64,000 bases of DNA, from the NCBI GenBank assembly GCA_958450325.1, contig OY288243.1, forward strand, positions 35,020,678 to 35,084,677, given 5' to 3'. The DNA is from Agrostemma githago (Eukaryota; Streptophyta; Magnoliopsida; Caryophyllales; Caryophyllaceae). The translations under genes were made by a program, and so were the position numbers. How positions within the stretch are numbered: position 1 is the stretch's first letter; each line of letters starts with the position of its first letter. This document shows, in pieces, positions 48,109 to 60,018 of this stretch. A model generated the notes under the pieces. That model did not search any database. It was not told the DNA's origin and worked only from the letters and a program-made list of their open reading frames with translations.

Positions 48109-48861
48109 TGATGTGAGTTAGAATGAACTTTGAACAAGTGATTTGGAGATTGATAGTAAATTGAAATGAACGAAACAAAGCAACGAAATCAGGTTGAAAT
48201 AGTTGCTGTAAGTGATGATAGAACGTAACCAAGGATAGTGTGCTAAGTGAGATAGACCTATACCTCAACAAAGCGGGTGCTAATTCAAACACTCGATTGA
48301 AATAGCGAGTATAGAGCTTGTAACGCGACTTACTCTAATACTTTGTCTTGTGAACTACAAAGACGAAAAGGAAAGCAAAGCTTAACTCAGATTTTGTTTG
48401 ATGAAAGTTGAATGCTTTATTCATCAAATGGATGGCTATTTATAGCCTACAAACGTCCCCAAAGAGAGGCCAACTAGAATAGTCAAGCCTCTTAAAGAGG
48501 GTGATACAAACAAAGAAAGGGAAAAGAACTTAGACAACTAGATACAATGCATCAATGGGAACACATTCAGCCTACTAAATCAGATGCACAGCCCTTGTTT
48601 GCATGAGAGGTTTGATGAGTGTGAACCCAAGTTAATGTATCCATATGGTCTTGATTATTTGACTTGTAAATCAGATTAGGGCAATGTATGTTCTTGCTCT
48701 TTTATTCGGTCCAAGTAGGTGCTTGCACGAGCTAGTTCAGCACTTGAAGAAGGCACACTACTAGACTTGAAGGAGGGGCTAAGGGGGTTGGACTAGGACC
48801 ATTTGGAGCTAGTGTGAGTTCATTGAACTCTTGGTTTGTTGTTGCTTCTTCATTCGGATCA
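48109..48861 (-). repeat. 5' LTR of the nested element (753 bp)
   Basis: TG...CA on plus (TGATGTGAG ... TTCGGATCA). Its first ~134 bases are repeated at 46880-47013. Lies next to the primer-binding site. Confidence 0.88.
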
Positions 48862-48866
48862 TCTCC

Positions 48867-51702
48867 CGATGACCCTTGTTGATGACGGGTCTGCTGTGAA
48901 TGTCCTCCCTCTAAGGACTGCCAAGGCACTCGGCATCACCGAGACCGACTACATACCGACTGCTCAAACTATCCAGGCTTCTGGGGCCGTTAAGCTGACA
49001 ATTATAACAGGCCCGATTGAAAAAGAGCTAGAGTTCAAGGTGATCGATGTCACCTCCTCTTTCAACTTGCTCCTAGGAAGGCCATGGATCCACGCCGTTA
49101 AAGCGGTGTCCTCCACTCTCCACCGAAAAATCAAAATGCCCCTGCAAGACAACATTATTACTCTAGAGGCAACCCCTATGACCGTGCCCAGCTGCAACGC
49201 CACGGACCGCACTGACCTTTGGGGGTTCGATTTTGTGGGGATGATTGAGGAAGAATACCTTTTCAGGCCCTATTTCACCACGAGCATCGACACGATGCTA
49301 CAAAATTTGGGGTATCTACCGGGGGCTACTTCAAGGCCGTACCTGCCAGCTGGGAAGATTATTGAAGTCCTGAATGACGGGGAATCCCACTTCGGCCTAG
49401 GGTACGCTTTAACCCCAGGAAATGTGGTCCGAGCAGGAGTTGAGAAGGCCTGCAACATCATTAAGGGTACCTACTTGGGCTCTTATAGCTCAAGGTTGGC
49501 TGACTATTTCGTCACACCAGTGTTCGGGGCTGTTCAAGTTGGTTTGTACCAACCAACTATCACATATCCCGAGGCTAAACTAGCTCGGAAATGCAACTAT
49601 ATTCCGGATGACATATTCGCCCTCATCCAATCTGAATCCAAGGAGGGTGCTGACAATGTCGAGCCCGTGCTGGGGCTCCTGTTTGGGGAAGACAAGGTTG
49701 TCCCGACCCCTAAAGAAGACTTGGTGAACCTGATCCTTCGGAGCAACAGGTTCGATCCTTCAAAGCTGATCTCAGAAGTCGGTGATGGTACTGAGAAAAG
49801 AGCATGGAGAAAGACCGTCAAGTGGACCGACGGCCAGGGCCGAGTCTACAAGCTAACCACCGGTGAAGGAGACATGCCGGACACCGATTCTGAGTCTGAG
49901 TCTGAGTCTGAGTCTGTATTCGAGTCTAAGGGGTCTGGTGCTAGAGTCCAAACTGTAACCCCCCTCCCTGCAGTCACTACCACTGGAGCCTCGGGGTCAG
50001 TCCCGAAAGCGCTCCCAATCCCGCCTCTAACCAATGATCAGATGGCCGCTCTCTTTGAGCTATTCTCCAAATTTTCTATCAATAATAACGATAACCGTTC
50101 TGCTTACGACTTGCCTTATTCTCAAAATACTTTCAATTTCAAAAATATTTTGTGCAATGACATTGAGAAACCCGACGAACAGGTATCCTTACCTCCGCAT
50201 CTGATCGAGCAACTGGAACAGAGGGAATCCCGAGACCCAGTAATCGAAGAAACCGAGTCTATCAATGTGGGAACAACCTTAGAACCCCAGATGCTTAAGA
50301 TAGGGTTATCCTTAGATCCCGAGGAGAGACAACAATTCACGAACCTCCTCCAAGAGTTTAAAGACGTCTTTGCATGGTCCTACAAGGACATGCCGGGGAT
50401 AGACCGGGAAATAGCCGAACACCGTACACCCATCAAGGATGGGTGTAAGCCGGTAAAACAGAAGCTCCGCAGAATGAGACCCGAGTGGTCTCTCAAAGTC
50501 AAAGAAGAGGTCGACAAGCAGTTCAAAGCGGGCTTCATATAAGTGTCTGAATATCCAGACTGGGTCGCAAACATCGTGCCGGTACCCATGAAGGACGGCA
50601 AGGTGCGGGTATGTGTAGATTTTCGGGACCTTAATAAGGCCATCCCAAAAGATGACTTTCCATTGCCACACATCGACATACCGGTGGACAACACGGCCGA
50701 TCATGCCCTTCTATCATTTATGGACGGGTATGCCGGGTACGATCAAATCAAGATGGCAGAAGAAGATATGGGTAAGACCACCTTCACTACACCCTGGGGT
50801 ACTTACTGCTATACCGTCATGCCATTCGGTCTCATTAACACCGGGGCTACGTACCAACGAACCGCTACGACCTTACTGCATGACATGATGCATAAAGAAG
50901 TAGAAGTTTACGTGGACGATATGATCGTCAAATCCAAAGAACGGGACGGTCACGTTACCGCCCTAAGAAAATTCTTCACCCGATTGCGTAAATACAACAT
51001 GAGGTTAAACCCTCAAAAGTGCAGTTTCGGGGTAACATATGGCAAGTTACTGGGTCATATCGTTAGCCAACGTGGTATCGAGGTCGACCCAGCTAAAATC
51101 AAGGCCATTACCGAGATGCAACCTCCCAAAACCGAAAAAGAAATAAGGGGATTTCTTGGGAAAGTCCAATATATCAGTCGGTTCATTTCCAAACTGACCG
51201 TGGTGTGTGAACCAATTTTCAAGAACCTGAAAGTAGGGGAACGGGTACTATGGGATGACAAGTGCCAAGCGGCTTTCGATAAAATCAAAGATATCCTGTC
51301 TGCCCCGCCAGTCTTAATGCCACCTCAACCCGGTCTGCCTCTGTCGTTATACTTAACAACGACCGATACAGCCATGGGGGCTATGCTGGCCCAGATAGTC
51401 GATTCTGAAGAACGAGCCATTTATTACATCAGCAAAAAATTCCTAGAGTATGAGTGCAAATATACCATGCTCGAAAAGACATGCTTAGCTCTTGTTTGGG
51501 CCACTAAGAAGCTCCGACATTATATGCTCAGCTACGAGGTTTAGGTACTATCCAAAATGGATCCAATCAAATACCTCTTCGAAAAGCCTATACTCAACGG
51601 AAGAATTTCTAGATGGACTTTAATGTTAGCAGAATTCGACCTTAAGTTCGTTCCACTAAAAGCTATCAAAGGCCGAGTGGTAGCCGAATTTCTTGCCGAT
51701 AG
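48867..51702 (+). pseudogene. Protease, reverse transcriptase and RNase H of the Tat/Ogre-like element
   Basis: Continuation of the polyprotein after the nested insertion. Aspartic protease with LVDDGSAVNVLPL right at the start (the usual DTGS-type motif reads DDGS), and ILLGRPWIH-like FNLLLGRPWIHA. A linker with an SESESESES run (about 49885) follows, then RT from about 50400 (VRVCVDFRDLNKA, LSFMDGYAGYDQI, MPFGLINTGATYQR, catalytic YVDDMIVKSK at about 50910) and the first RNase H (LSLYLTTTDTAMGAML, YAxxISKK-like IYYISKKFLEYE). Two in-frame stops: TAA at 50540-50542 and TAG at 51542-51544. The reading ends at 51702 inside the RNase H-to-connector region where the CACTA element begins. Confidence 0.88.
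51700..51702. other. TAG target duplication, left copy
   Basis: Three bases of gypsy sequence before the CACTA end at 51703. The second copy is found inverted at 62581-62583 (CTA on plus), next to the other CACTA end. Confidence 0.8.
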
Positions 51703-51719
51703 CACTACAAAAATCATGC

Positions 51720-52225
51720 CGGAATTGTGTCGGACAAATCCGACGCAAATGGGAAATATCCGACGCAATTTGAAGATTGCGTCGGATTAACCGACGCTAA
51801 CGGCCGCCATTATAATTTGACGCAATTTTTTTTTTTGCATCGGCTAATTCGATACCAGGCTTTGGAGGTCAATGCCCCTGTCAATGGGCTTTGCGTGGGA
51901 TTAGCCGACGTAAAGTCGAACATCCTGTCGACTTTGCGTCGGCTAATCCCACGCAGAGTCCCTCAGTCAATGGGCTTTGCGTGGGATTAGCCGATGCAAA
52001 GTCAAACATCCTGTCAACTTTGCGTCGGCTAATCCCACGCAGAGTCCCTCAGTCAATGGGCTTTGCGTGGGATTAGCCGACGCAACGTCGACAGGATGTT
52101 TGACTTTGCGTCGGCTAGTCTCACGCAACACCTCTCAGTCAATGGGCTTTGCGTCGGCTAATCCCACGCAAAGTCTATCAGTCAATGAACTTTGCGTCGG
52201 CTAATCCGACGCAAGCCTGGTTGTA
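51720..52225. repeat. CACTA subterminal repeats, left
   Basis: Repeats of GCGTCGGCTAATCC(G/C)ACGC and its complement, with a longer ~85-bp unit (CAATGGGCTTTGCGTGGGAT ... AGAGTCCCTCAGT) present in about four copies. Such repeats bind transposase in CACTA elements. Confidence 0.88.
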
Positions 52226-52508
52226 AAGAACATCGTTCCTTTGTTTTCAGCTCCCCATATGCGCGAAATAAAAAAATCTACAATTAAACAACCCAATCCT
52301 ACAACAATCCACAACAGCAGCACATCCCAAACAAAAATACATCAATAACTCCAATCAAAGCTCTCGTACATATCTTCTTCACAAAATTCCACAAAACGAA
52401 ACAAACATAAACCAGTGTACTGTTATAGAAAATGAAAATATATGTTGGTAAAATATATATACACAATGCAACCAAAGTCTAAAGAAGTAACATAAAAGAG
52501 ATAACTAC
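52226..52508. other. CACTA internal sequence, no gene
   Basis: AT-rich stretch between the left subterminal repeats and the end of the second CACTA gene. Nothing recognised. Confidence 0.65.
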
Positions 52509-54001
52509 CTACGAAAGGGACTCAATCTGCTCCGACCCACGGGGATGGTCATCGTTGTTGTCGTCATCGTCGCGCCTATGCATGTGTGGTCCTCCGCTGC
52601 ATCTCTCGGTCTCCATGGCGAATCGTTCCCTCATAAACTGAATAAACTCGTCCTGCTCTTCACACTTCTTCTCCAATGTCTTCAGGCGCTCTTCTTGTCT
52701 TTGGAATTTATCTTCCATACGCTAGTTAAGTGCGCGTTCCTGCGAGGAGGCGGTAGGGAGGTATGTGTCCGCAGATACCTTCTTGCCACGGTTCAAGCAT
52801 GGGCGAAAGAGCTCTTTCGCCGCGTTACCTATCCCCCAGAACCATTTCTTCTGGTTGTAGCCGCCCGTCACATCGTGGAAGATCTTCAATGTGTTGGGTG
52901 CCTGATCAGAGGCGCGTGCCTCCTCCACTGCTTTCTCGTAGCTCTCCTGAAACAGCAACATGAAACAGTGTTATAACTTTTAGAACAACACATACTATCA
53001 CATCGTAATTTTCATGCCTAGTATATTTTTGAAAAACATTACTACTGCTCACAACTATCTTCGGTCCTCGAGGGTCAATCCACTTGCCGTCTTTCCCCTT
53101 CTTTGTCTTCTCCAAGAGCTGGACCGGGGATGCAGTTGGGCCCTTCAAATAACAGTGATAAAACTTTCAGCATTTATTTACCAATAGTATATATTGAATT
53201 ATACTCAAATTTTTTACTTGTGTTATAAGCACTTACCATCTGCGCGAAAGCTGTTGCTGCACTCCTACTTCCAAGGCAGCTGGTGGGTTTGGCCACCCCA
53301 TCCACTTGCCCACCTCTCCTGTTCGACGACTTAATCGCTGATTTCTTCTTGAATTTGGGTCGGCAGCGTTCGTCTTCAGTGCCTCCCACTTCTCTTGCGG
53401 AATCCACTCCGCCTTCTGGACCCTCGGGACAGCTCGCTGAAATATGTCGGTTATTTTTTTCTTAATCCGACTCTCATAATCCGACCTGAGGTCGTACCCC
53501 AAGTCTATACGCACTCTCTTCTGTTTGTCAAAAAAAGATTCGTTAGCTACAATTGAATGTATAAATCGTGCAACGAAAACATTAGAAACACAGGCGAGGT
53601 AATTACCGCGAAGTGCATATACATAGCATCTCGAGCTTCCTGTGGCGCCTCCGTCCAGCTACGGTAGGCGCTTGGGGTAGACGCATACGTCATGATTATG
53701 GAATCCCACATATAATCAGAGTACTTCTTGTCCTCCCACCTACACAAGTAATTTATGATACTGTGCAGCAAATAAATGAGTGAAAATATAGAAAACAACT
53801 GGTTACAACAACTTAAACTCACCAAGTAGCGGTATCCACTTTCTGTCGTGATAGGTAAGGTTTCCCAGGCGTCGCAACATACACCCTCGCCCCGACTTCT
53901 TGGACAGCGTCCACACCTAGGACGACAGGCACGTCTTCCTCCATAGCGACACCATGGTTGTTGCTCCCCGTCACCATCCCACTGCCACCTGACATAATCA
54001 C
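52509..54001 (-). CDS. CACTA second gene (plant transposase_24-like)
   Basis: Several exons on the minus strand, from the ATG at 54001 (MIMSGGSGMV) down to the stop at 52509. Visible parts: about 53823-54001; a WDSIIMTYASTPSAYRSW part near 53610-53745; KKITDIFQRAVPRV and KKSAIKSSNRRGGQVDGVAKP (53230-53515); a VQLLEKTKKGKDGKWIDPRG part (about 53050-53140); and a final exon with a coiled coil rich in E, K and R (EERLKTLEKKCEEQDEF, 52509-52960). The SNR...GG and DxxGxW-type arrangement resembles the plant transposase (Ptta/En/Spm, PF03004-type) proteins that accompany CACTA transposases and bind subterminal repeats. Exon borders are approximate. No stop was found in the parts checked, so it may be functional or recently so. 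It lies downstream of the transposase gene on the same strand. Confidence 0.7.
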
Positions 54002-54149
54002 GTCTACAAAATATGTTTGCGCAAAGTTAAACTATAGAGTAAGTTCGTTTAGGGTAAAGCAGGAATTTCATTGAGTCCCAAAATAGTCTTCAATTACAAA
54101 TAAATAAATTACAACTTATACGAATAAGATACAAACAACTACATAATTG

Positions 54150-57100
54150 CTAATTATCGTCACTGTCACTGTCCGCGTCGGTGTGCGCTTCATTGAACCC
54201 CTCCTCCCCGTCTTCATCATCGTCGTCCCAGTCAGTATTCACCTCATCACCGTCATCTTCATCGACGACCAACTCTTCCTTATCACCCTCTCCCTCAGGG
54301 ACAATCCAGTCGGCAAATTCGTCGTCCTCCCCTTCAGCACCAGCAACTTCAACTACATATTCTTCTTCATTGACGTCATTGTCTTCTATCAGAATTGATG
54401 ACATTGGCTGATTATTACCAACTACACTCTCTTGGTAGACGTCATCGTTGATGATAGGATTATCAACTTGTGATCTTGCCTTGATTTTGAAAACCGCAGA
54501 CCAATTCGTACTCTTTTTTCCCTTAGGGTAAGGTGCATAGCAAACTTGATCGACTTGATACGCCAACACAAAAGGGTTGTGCCCTCGCATTTTTCTCGTC
54601 AGGTCGACATCCACAAGTTTGTAGTTCTCATGAACAGTGACTCCGTGCGGGGAATTGTCGATCCAATCACATTTGAACAGTATGGCCTTGCAGTTTTTGT
54701 GGCTGTCGTAGTAGTCGAGCTCGATCACCTCGACTAGTGTTCCATGGTAATCTGACCCTTTGGTGGACAACACACATACGCCGTTACTTTTGGTCAGTTT
54801 TGGAACGTCAACACCCTCGACAAACGCACGGAACTTGTACCCGTTAATTGTATATCGCCTCCAAGTTCTAAATCGTGAAGACGGCCCAGTGACTAGAGGT
54901 CTTACCATGGGATCCTCCAGCGCTTTAGGCTATTGTGAAGATAAAATTCGGAGAAAAACAATGCAATTAAATTTTCTATCAAACACATACACAATTTGTA
55001 ATGATCAAGCAAATAGCATTTCAACATACTTGAGTACGTAGCCAGGAGGGAAACAGTGACTCATATGCCACCCAAACATCGTCAGATGTTGTCACTTCCC
55101 CATGTTCTGTCATAATGAAAGCCTCGAATTTCCTGAAATGGTCAGCAGTTGTACTTAATCACACATACTACCAATTATGAGGAGGGTATGTTGTACGTGA
55201 GTTACTTACTCCTCGTAGGTCTGATTACAGTGCCACAGTTTCTCAGAACGTAGGAGTGTGCTTGCTTGTACTCAACAACGGTCAACCACCTCTCCTTACA
55301 TTTTCCAGTGCTGCTTCCAACATCAGACTGAAAGGGTTCCACCTCTATGTGGTGGTCTTCAGTCTGATGCACACCCACGTCTAGGTCTTTGGGTTTTGTG
55401 TCAACGTGCTCTTCGAAGTAGAAGGAGCAGAAGTTTGATGTCTTCTCTAACAAATACGCGTTGCATATTGAACCCTCAACACGTGCTTTGTTGCCATTTT
55501 TTTTCAAATGGTTTAAGAACCTGCAAATTAAAATATTAGCTATCATGTAAGACTTAATTGGTAATCAATACACGGAAAGTCATACTAAGGAGAGTTGAGG
55601 ACGTCACCTTTCAAATGGGTACATCCACCGGTACTGAACTGGACCGCCAACCCTTGCCTCATACGGCAAGTGAAGTGGGAGATGCTCCATCGAGTTGAAG
55701 AATGACGGAGGAAATATTTTCTCCAACTTGCAAAGGATCTCGGGAATATTGTTCTCAAGCCGATTCATGGACTCGACTGACACCATAGTGGAACATAAAT
55801 CGCGGAAGAACTGACTGATCTCTGTCAATGCATTCCACGTGTTCAGTGGCACCAGCTGCTTCAAAGCTACTGGCATCAAGCGTGACATAAACACGTGACA
55901 GTCGTGGCTTTTCATGCCATGCAAAATTAACTTGGACTGGTCCACACACCGGGATAAGTCGGATGCGTAATCATCCGGGAACTTCAAACCACTCACCCAA
56001 TCGCACAAAGCCTTCCTTTCATTTTTGTCCATAACAAACGACGACGACTTAGGTCGCCCAAGACACAGTTCCTTGAAATCGGCTTTGCCTTTTGGTCCGA
56101 AGGCTGTCTTGTTCGGTACATCCATTACGGTGCTGATAATCTGCTCAAAGAAATTCTTCTCGATATGCATAACATCAAGGTTGTGTCTGATAAGCAGAGT
56201 GTGCCAATACGGAAGTTCCCAGAATATGCTCTGCTTCCACCAACCTTCCTTCTTGCCCTTCAATTTTTTCAACTGTTGGTGGGTAGCGTGTACTATTGTA
56301 GGGTACTTCTGGACATCTGTCCATATCTCATCGCCTATTAACCGTTTACATGCGATCCTAGTTTCATTGGGTTGTTTCTTCAGGAAACTCTTACAGTTAT
56401 GCCTAAATGGATGGTCGGAAGGTAGAAATTGTCTGTGACAGTCAAACCAAGACACCTTTCCGCTATTTTTAAGCCAAAAGGATTTTTGATCCTTCGCTTG
56501 ACAGTAAGGACAAGCATGGTAACCCGTTGTACTCCAACCAGACAACATCCCGTAAGCAGGGAAGTCGTTGATGGTCCACATTAATGCAGCCCTTAAATTG
56601 AAACTACTCTTCCTCGACACATCGTACGTGTAAACCCCATTATTCCACAAACTTTTTAACTCTTCAACAAGAGGTTGGAGATACACGTCCATATTGGCTT
56701 TCGGGTTCCTAGGGCCAGGAACAATAAGTGACAGGAGCATAAATTGTCTCTTATTGCATAACCACGGCGGTAGGTTGTACGGTGTCAAAATAACCAGCCA
56801 ACATGAGTACGACTTGCCGAACTGCCCGTAGGGTGAGAAACCATCTGTACACAAACCCAAACGTACGTTGCGCGACTCTTTCGAGAACTCAGGATGTTTG
56901 ACATCAAATGTCTTCCAAGCTTCACCGTCGCTAGGGTGTGTCATCATACCACTAACTCTGATTTTGGAGTTAATGTGGTGCCAACTCATCTCGGCCGCAA
57001 TTTTCTTTGTCGCATACAGTCTTTGCAGCCTCGGACCTACTGGGAAGTAAGTCAAAACCTTAGTTGGTACTCTCTTCCCCCTAGTATTTGCAGTTGCACT

Positions 57101-57640
57101 CTTGTACCTCTCGGATCCACATTTCCTACACGCCTCGAGGTCCGAATCTCCCTTCCAGAACAACATGCATCCATTCGGACACGAGTCTATCTTTTCATGA
57201 GGGAGTTGGAGGCCCTTCAACACATTTTTAACCTCGTAGAAATTATTTGACATGACATTCTCCTTTTTCGGTAGAAGGTCACTCATCAGTTGGATCCAAC
57301 CGTCTAAATGTCTTAAGGCCATGTTGCTCTCGCACTTCAAAGTCAGCATCCTTGAAGCGACTTGCAACAGACTCATATCGCACCCGCCATAAACTGGGAG
57401 CTCAGCATTTTTTAGGATTTCGAAAAAGGAACGGACTTGGGGGTTGGGTTCGTGTTGCACTTCTTCGTCGCTTAAGTTGTCTGGGTTACGCTCCTCCTCC
57501 ATGATGTCCTCAACCGTCGTACGCAGTGCGTCCTCTACGAAGTCCCGGTACGGATTTTCGCGAACAGGTTCTTGCAGGCGACTACTTTCATTTTCACCAT
57601 GATACGTCCACACGTAGTAGTTCTCAACAAAACCGTGCTT
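54150..57640 (-). CDS. CACTA transposase (TNP2 type, with DUF4218 and DUF4216)
   Basis: Large transposase gene on the minus strand. Exon one (57640-55608) encodes the transposase_21 region (CPNGCMLFWKGDSDLEACRKCG, RVPTKVLTYFPVGPRLQRLYA, GLCTDGFSPYGQ, LPPWLCNKRQFMLLSLIVPG, DFPAYGMLSGWSTTGYHACPYC, LIRHNLDVMHIEKNFFEQII) and the start of DUF4218 (HDCHVFMSRLMPVAL). Exon two is 55520-55210, exon three about 55133-55030, and exon four about 54940-54150 holds a DUF4216-like part (GYKFRAFVEGVDVPKLTKSNG, FKCDWIDNSPHGV) and a very acidic C-terminus. GT/AG borders fit. It catalyses cut-and-paste movement of the CACTA ends. No stop or shift was seen. The usual N-terminal transposase-associated domain is missing: upstream of KHGFVENYYVW the sequence becomes a (TAC)n run, so the protein start is uncertain (first later ATG at 57613). 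Confidence 0.85.
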
Positions 57641-57686
<46 letters not shown>

Positions 57687-57697
57687 AAGTAGGAAAT

Positions 57698-57739
<42 letters not shown>

Positions 57740-57898
57740 AAAATTAGTATTAGTGGTAGTAGTAGAAAATTAGTAGTAGTAGTAGTAGTAGTAGTAGTAG
57801 AAAATTAGCAGTATTGGTAGTAGTAAAAGTAGAAGTAGGAAATTAGTGGTAGTAGTAGTAGTAGTAGAAAATTAGTATTAGTGGTAGTAGTAGAAAAT

Positions 57899-57931
<33 letters not shown>

Positions 57932-58032
57932 AAAATTAGTAGTAGTGGTAGTAGTAAAAGTAGAAGTAGGAAATTAGTGGTAGTAGTAGTAGTAGTAGTA
58001 GAAAATTAGTATTAGTGGTAGTAGTAGAAAAT

Positions 58033-58128
<96 letters not shown>

Positions 58129-58171
58129 AAAATTAGTAGTAGTGGTAGTAGTAAAAGTAGAAGTAAGAAAT

Positions 58172-58210
<39 letters not shown>

Positions 58211-58326
58211 AAAATTAGTATTAGTGGTAGTAGTAGTGGTAGTAGGAAAAGTAGAAGTAAGAAATTAGTGGTAGTAGTAGTAGTAGTAGTAGTAGAAAAT
58301 TAGTATTAGTGGTAGTAGTAGAAAAT

Positions 58327-58392
<66 letters not shown>

Positions 58393-58790
58393 AAAATTAG
58401 TAGTAGTTGTAGTAGTAAAAGTAGAAGTAGGAAATTAGTACTAGTAAAAGTAATAGTAGTAAATTAGTATAGTTTATTTGTTGTAGATTAGTAGTAGTAG
58501 TGTTAGTAGATTTGTTGTACTAGATTAGTAGTAGTATTAGTAGTACATAGTATTAGTAGTAGGTTAATAGTATTAGTAATATTAGTAGTAGATTAGTAAT
58601 ATTAGTAGTAGCATTCGTAGTAGTAATGAAGTATTTTAATGTAATATTAGTAGTAGATTAGTAATACTACTATTAGCACTACTAATGTACTACTACTAAC
58701 ACTACTAATTAATCTACTACTAATACTACTACTCATCTACCTCAACAAATCTAATTCATTATACTACTACATACTACTACTACGGTTCGC
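57640..58790. repeat. (TAG)n compound microsatellite
   Basis: About 1.15 kb of (GTA)n tracts, the longest over 100 bp (58034-58129), broken by GAAAATTAGTA and GGTAGTAGTAAAAGTAGAAG blocks that themselves repeat with a period of about 120-130 bp. After 58490 the repeat is more degenerate and near 58660 switches to the complement (TACTACTAA). It abuts the 5' end of the transposase gene. Confidence 0.92.
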
Positions 58791-59160
58791 CGGGGTTCCT
58801 TCTCGCCGGAGGTGCTGTGCGTCGGCGAGTTTCGTTGATTGGGGGGCCGGGTTTGGGTCCCGGAAAGGGTAGGGTTCGTGGGGTTTCTGGACTCGCCGGA
58901 AGAGGAGGAGGTCGCTGGAAAATGGTAGGGTGGAGGAGGTCGCCGGAAAAGGGTAGGAGGGAGACCTAGGGTTTGGTTGTTGGGGGTCGATTTAACCTTG
59001 GGGGTCGCCGGATCTGGGTGTGTTGTGGGGGTCGCTGGAGGAGGTTGTCGCCGGAGGTTGTGCGTTCGGGGTTGGGGATTGGGGGTTGTCGCCGGGTTTC
59101 GTTTTAGAGAGATAAGGGGGTTGGGTTATTGTGTCTGTTTGTCGCGTTTTTTTTTATTTT
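58791..59160. other. GC-rich CACTA 5' flank
   Basis: G-rich sequence with many CGCCGG and GGGGGTCGC blocks, probably the promoter or leader side of the minus-strand transposase gene. A gene on the plus strand is not supported. Confidence 0.55.
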
Positions 59161-59164
59161 ATCA

Positions 59165-60018
59165 TACATTGTGTAGGATTAGCCGACGCAACCAGACGCA
59201 ATATGGAACTTTGCGTCGGCTATTCCGATGCAACGCATTTAACTCTGGGAGTTTTTTTTATTTTAACATACACTGCATCGGATTAGCCGACGCAATCAGA
59301 CGCAATTTTCAACTTTGCGTCGGCTAATCCGATGCAAAGCATTTAATTCTGTTGACTGGTCGCTTTTTTTTTATTTTAACATACATTGCATCGGATTAGC
59401 CGACGCAACCAGACGCAATATTCCAATTTGCGTCGGCTAATCCGATGCAACGCTTTTAATTCTGGGAGTTTTTTTTTATTTTACATACACTGCATCGAAT
59501 TAGCCGACGCAATCAGACGCAATATTCAACTTTGCGTCGGCTAATCCGATGCAAAGCATTTAATTCTGTTGACTAGTCGCTTTTTTTTATTTTAACATAC
59601 ACTGCATCGGATTAGCCGACGCAACCAGACGCAATATTCCAATTTGCGTCGGCTAATCCGATGCAACGCTTTTAATTCTGGGAGTTTTTTTAATTTTAAC
59701 ATATACTGCATCGGATTAGCCGACGCAATCAGACGCAATATTCAACTTTGCGTCGGCTAATCCGATGCAACGCATTTCATTATGTTGACTGGGAGCGTTT
59801 TTTATTTTAACATACACTGCATCGGATTAGCCGACGCAAAATTGAATATTGCGTCTGGTTTCGTCGGCTAATCCGATGCAGTTTTTGTTTTTCTGTTGAC
59901 TGGACGCCCAAGGTAACGCGTTGACTCGACAACATATGCGTGGGATTAGCCGACGCAAACCCTTCCATTTGGATCGGCTTTGCGTCGGTTAATCCCACGC
60001 AAACCCTTTCACATAGTG
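59165..60018. repeat. CACTA subterminal repeats, right
   Basis: Seven to eight units of about 105 bp, each with TGCATCGGATTAGCCGACGC, a short AACCAGACGCAATATT spacer and the complementary GCGTCGGCTAATCCGATGCA, so each forms a hairpin. Units are joined by ATTTAATTCTGTTGACTGG and T-rich blocks. Ends in ACATAGTG at 60018. Confidence 0.92.

Larger units (their letters stand above)
46880..48861 (-). mobile_element. Nested gag-only LTR element (deletion derivative)
   Basis: 1982 bp on the minus strand with the target duplication TCTCC at 46875-46879 and 48862-48866. A full LTR lies at 48109-48861, with an initiator-Met-type primer site (minus TGGTATCAGATC, plus 48093-48104). The other LTR is reduced to about 134 bp (46880-47013), joined directly to the end of gag, so pol and most of the 3' LTR have been deleted. 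The junction is at GATAGTGTG (47005-47013). Removing the element joins the two halves of the host gypsy protease region without a frame change. Confidence 0.93.
51703..60018 (-). mobile_element. CACTA (En/Spm) DNA transposon
   Basis: The left end begins CACTACAAAAATCATGCCGG at 51703. The right end in this block is ACATAGTG at 60018. Subterminal hairpin repeats built on GCGTCGGCTAATCC lie at both ends. Two genes, both on the minus strand, encode a TNP2-type transposase with DUF4218- and DUF4216-like parts (54150-57640) and a second protein (52509-54001). The ends share only CACTA and the subterminal motif, and their outer flanks (TAG and CCG) do not match. The ends are therefore probably from two different CACTA insertions joined by a rearrangement; the true partner of 51703 is at 62584. 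Confidence 0.85.

Noticed and set aside
57526..58790. Ser- or Val-rich coding regions in the TAG repeat
   Set aside because: Open frames here are a by-product of the trinucleotide repeat.
58977..59327. Gly/Val-rich protein on the plus strand
   Set aside because: The frame runs from GC-rich leader into subterminal hairpin repeats with no domain; composition artefact.
51703..60018. A simple, single CACTA element with ends 51703 and 60018
   Set aside because: The terminal repeats share only CACTA, the outer 3 bases differ (TAG versus CCG), and the gypsy sequence does not continue at 60019. The matching flank is at 62584.
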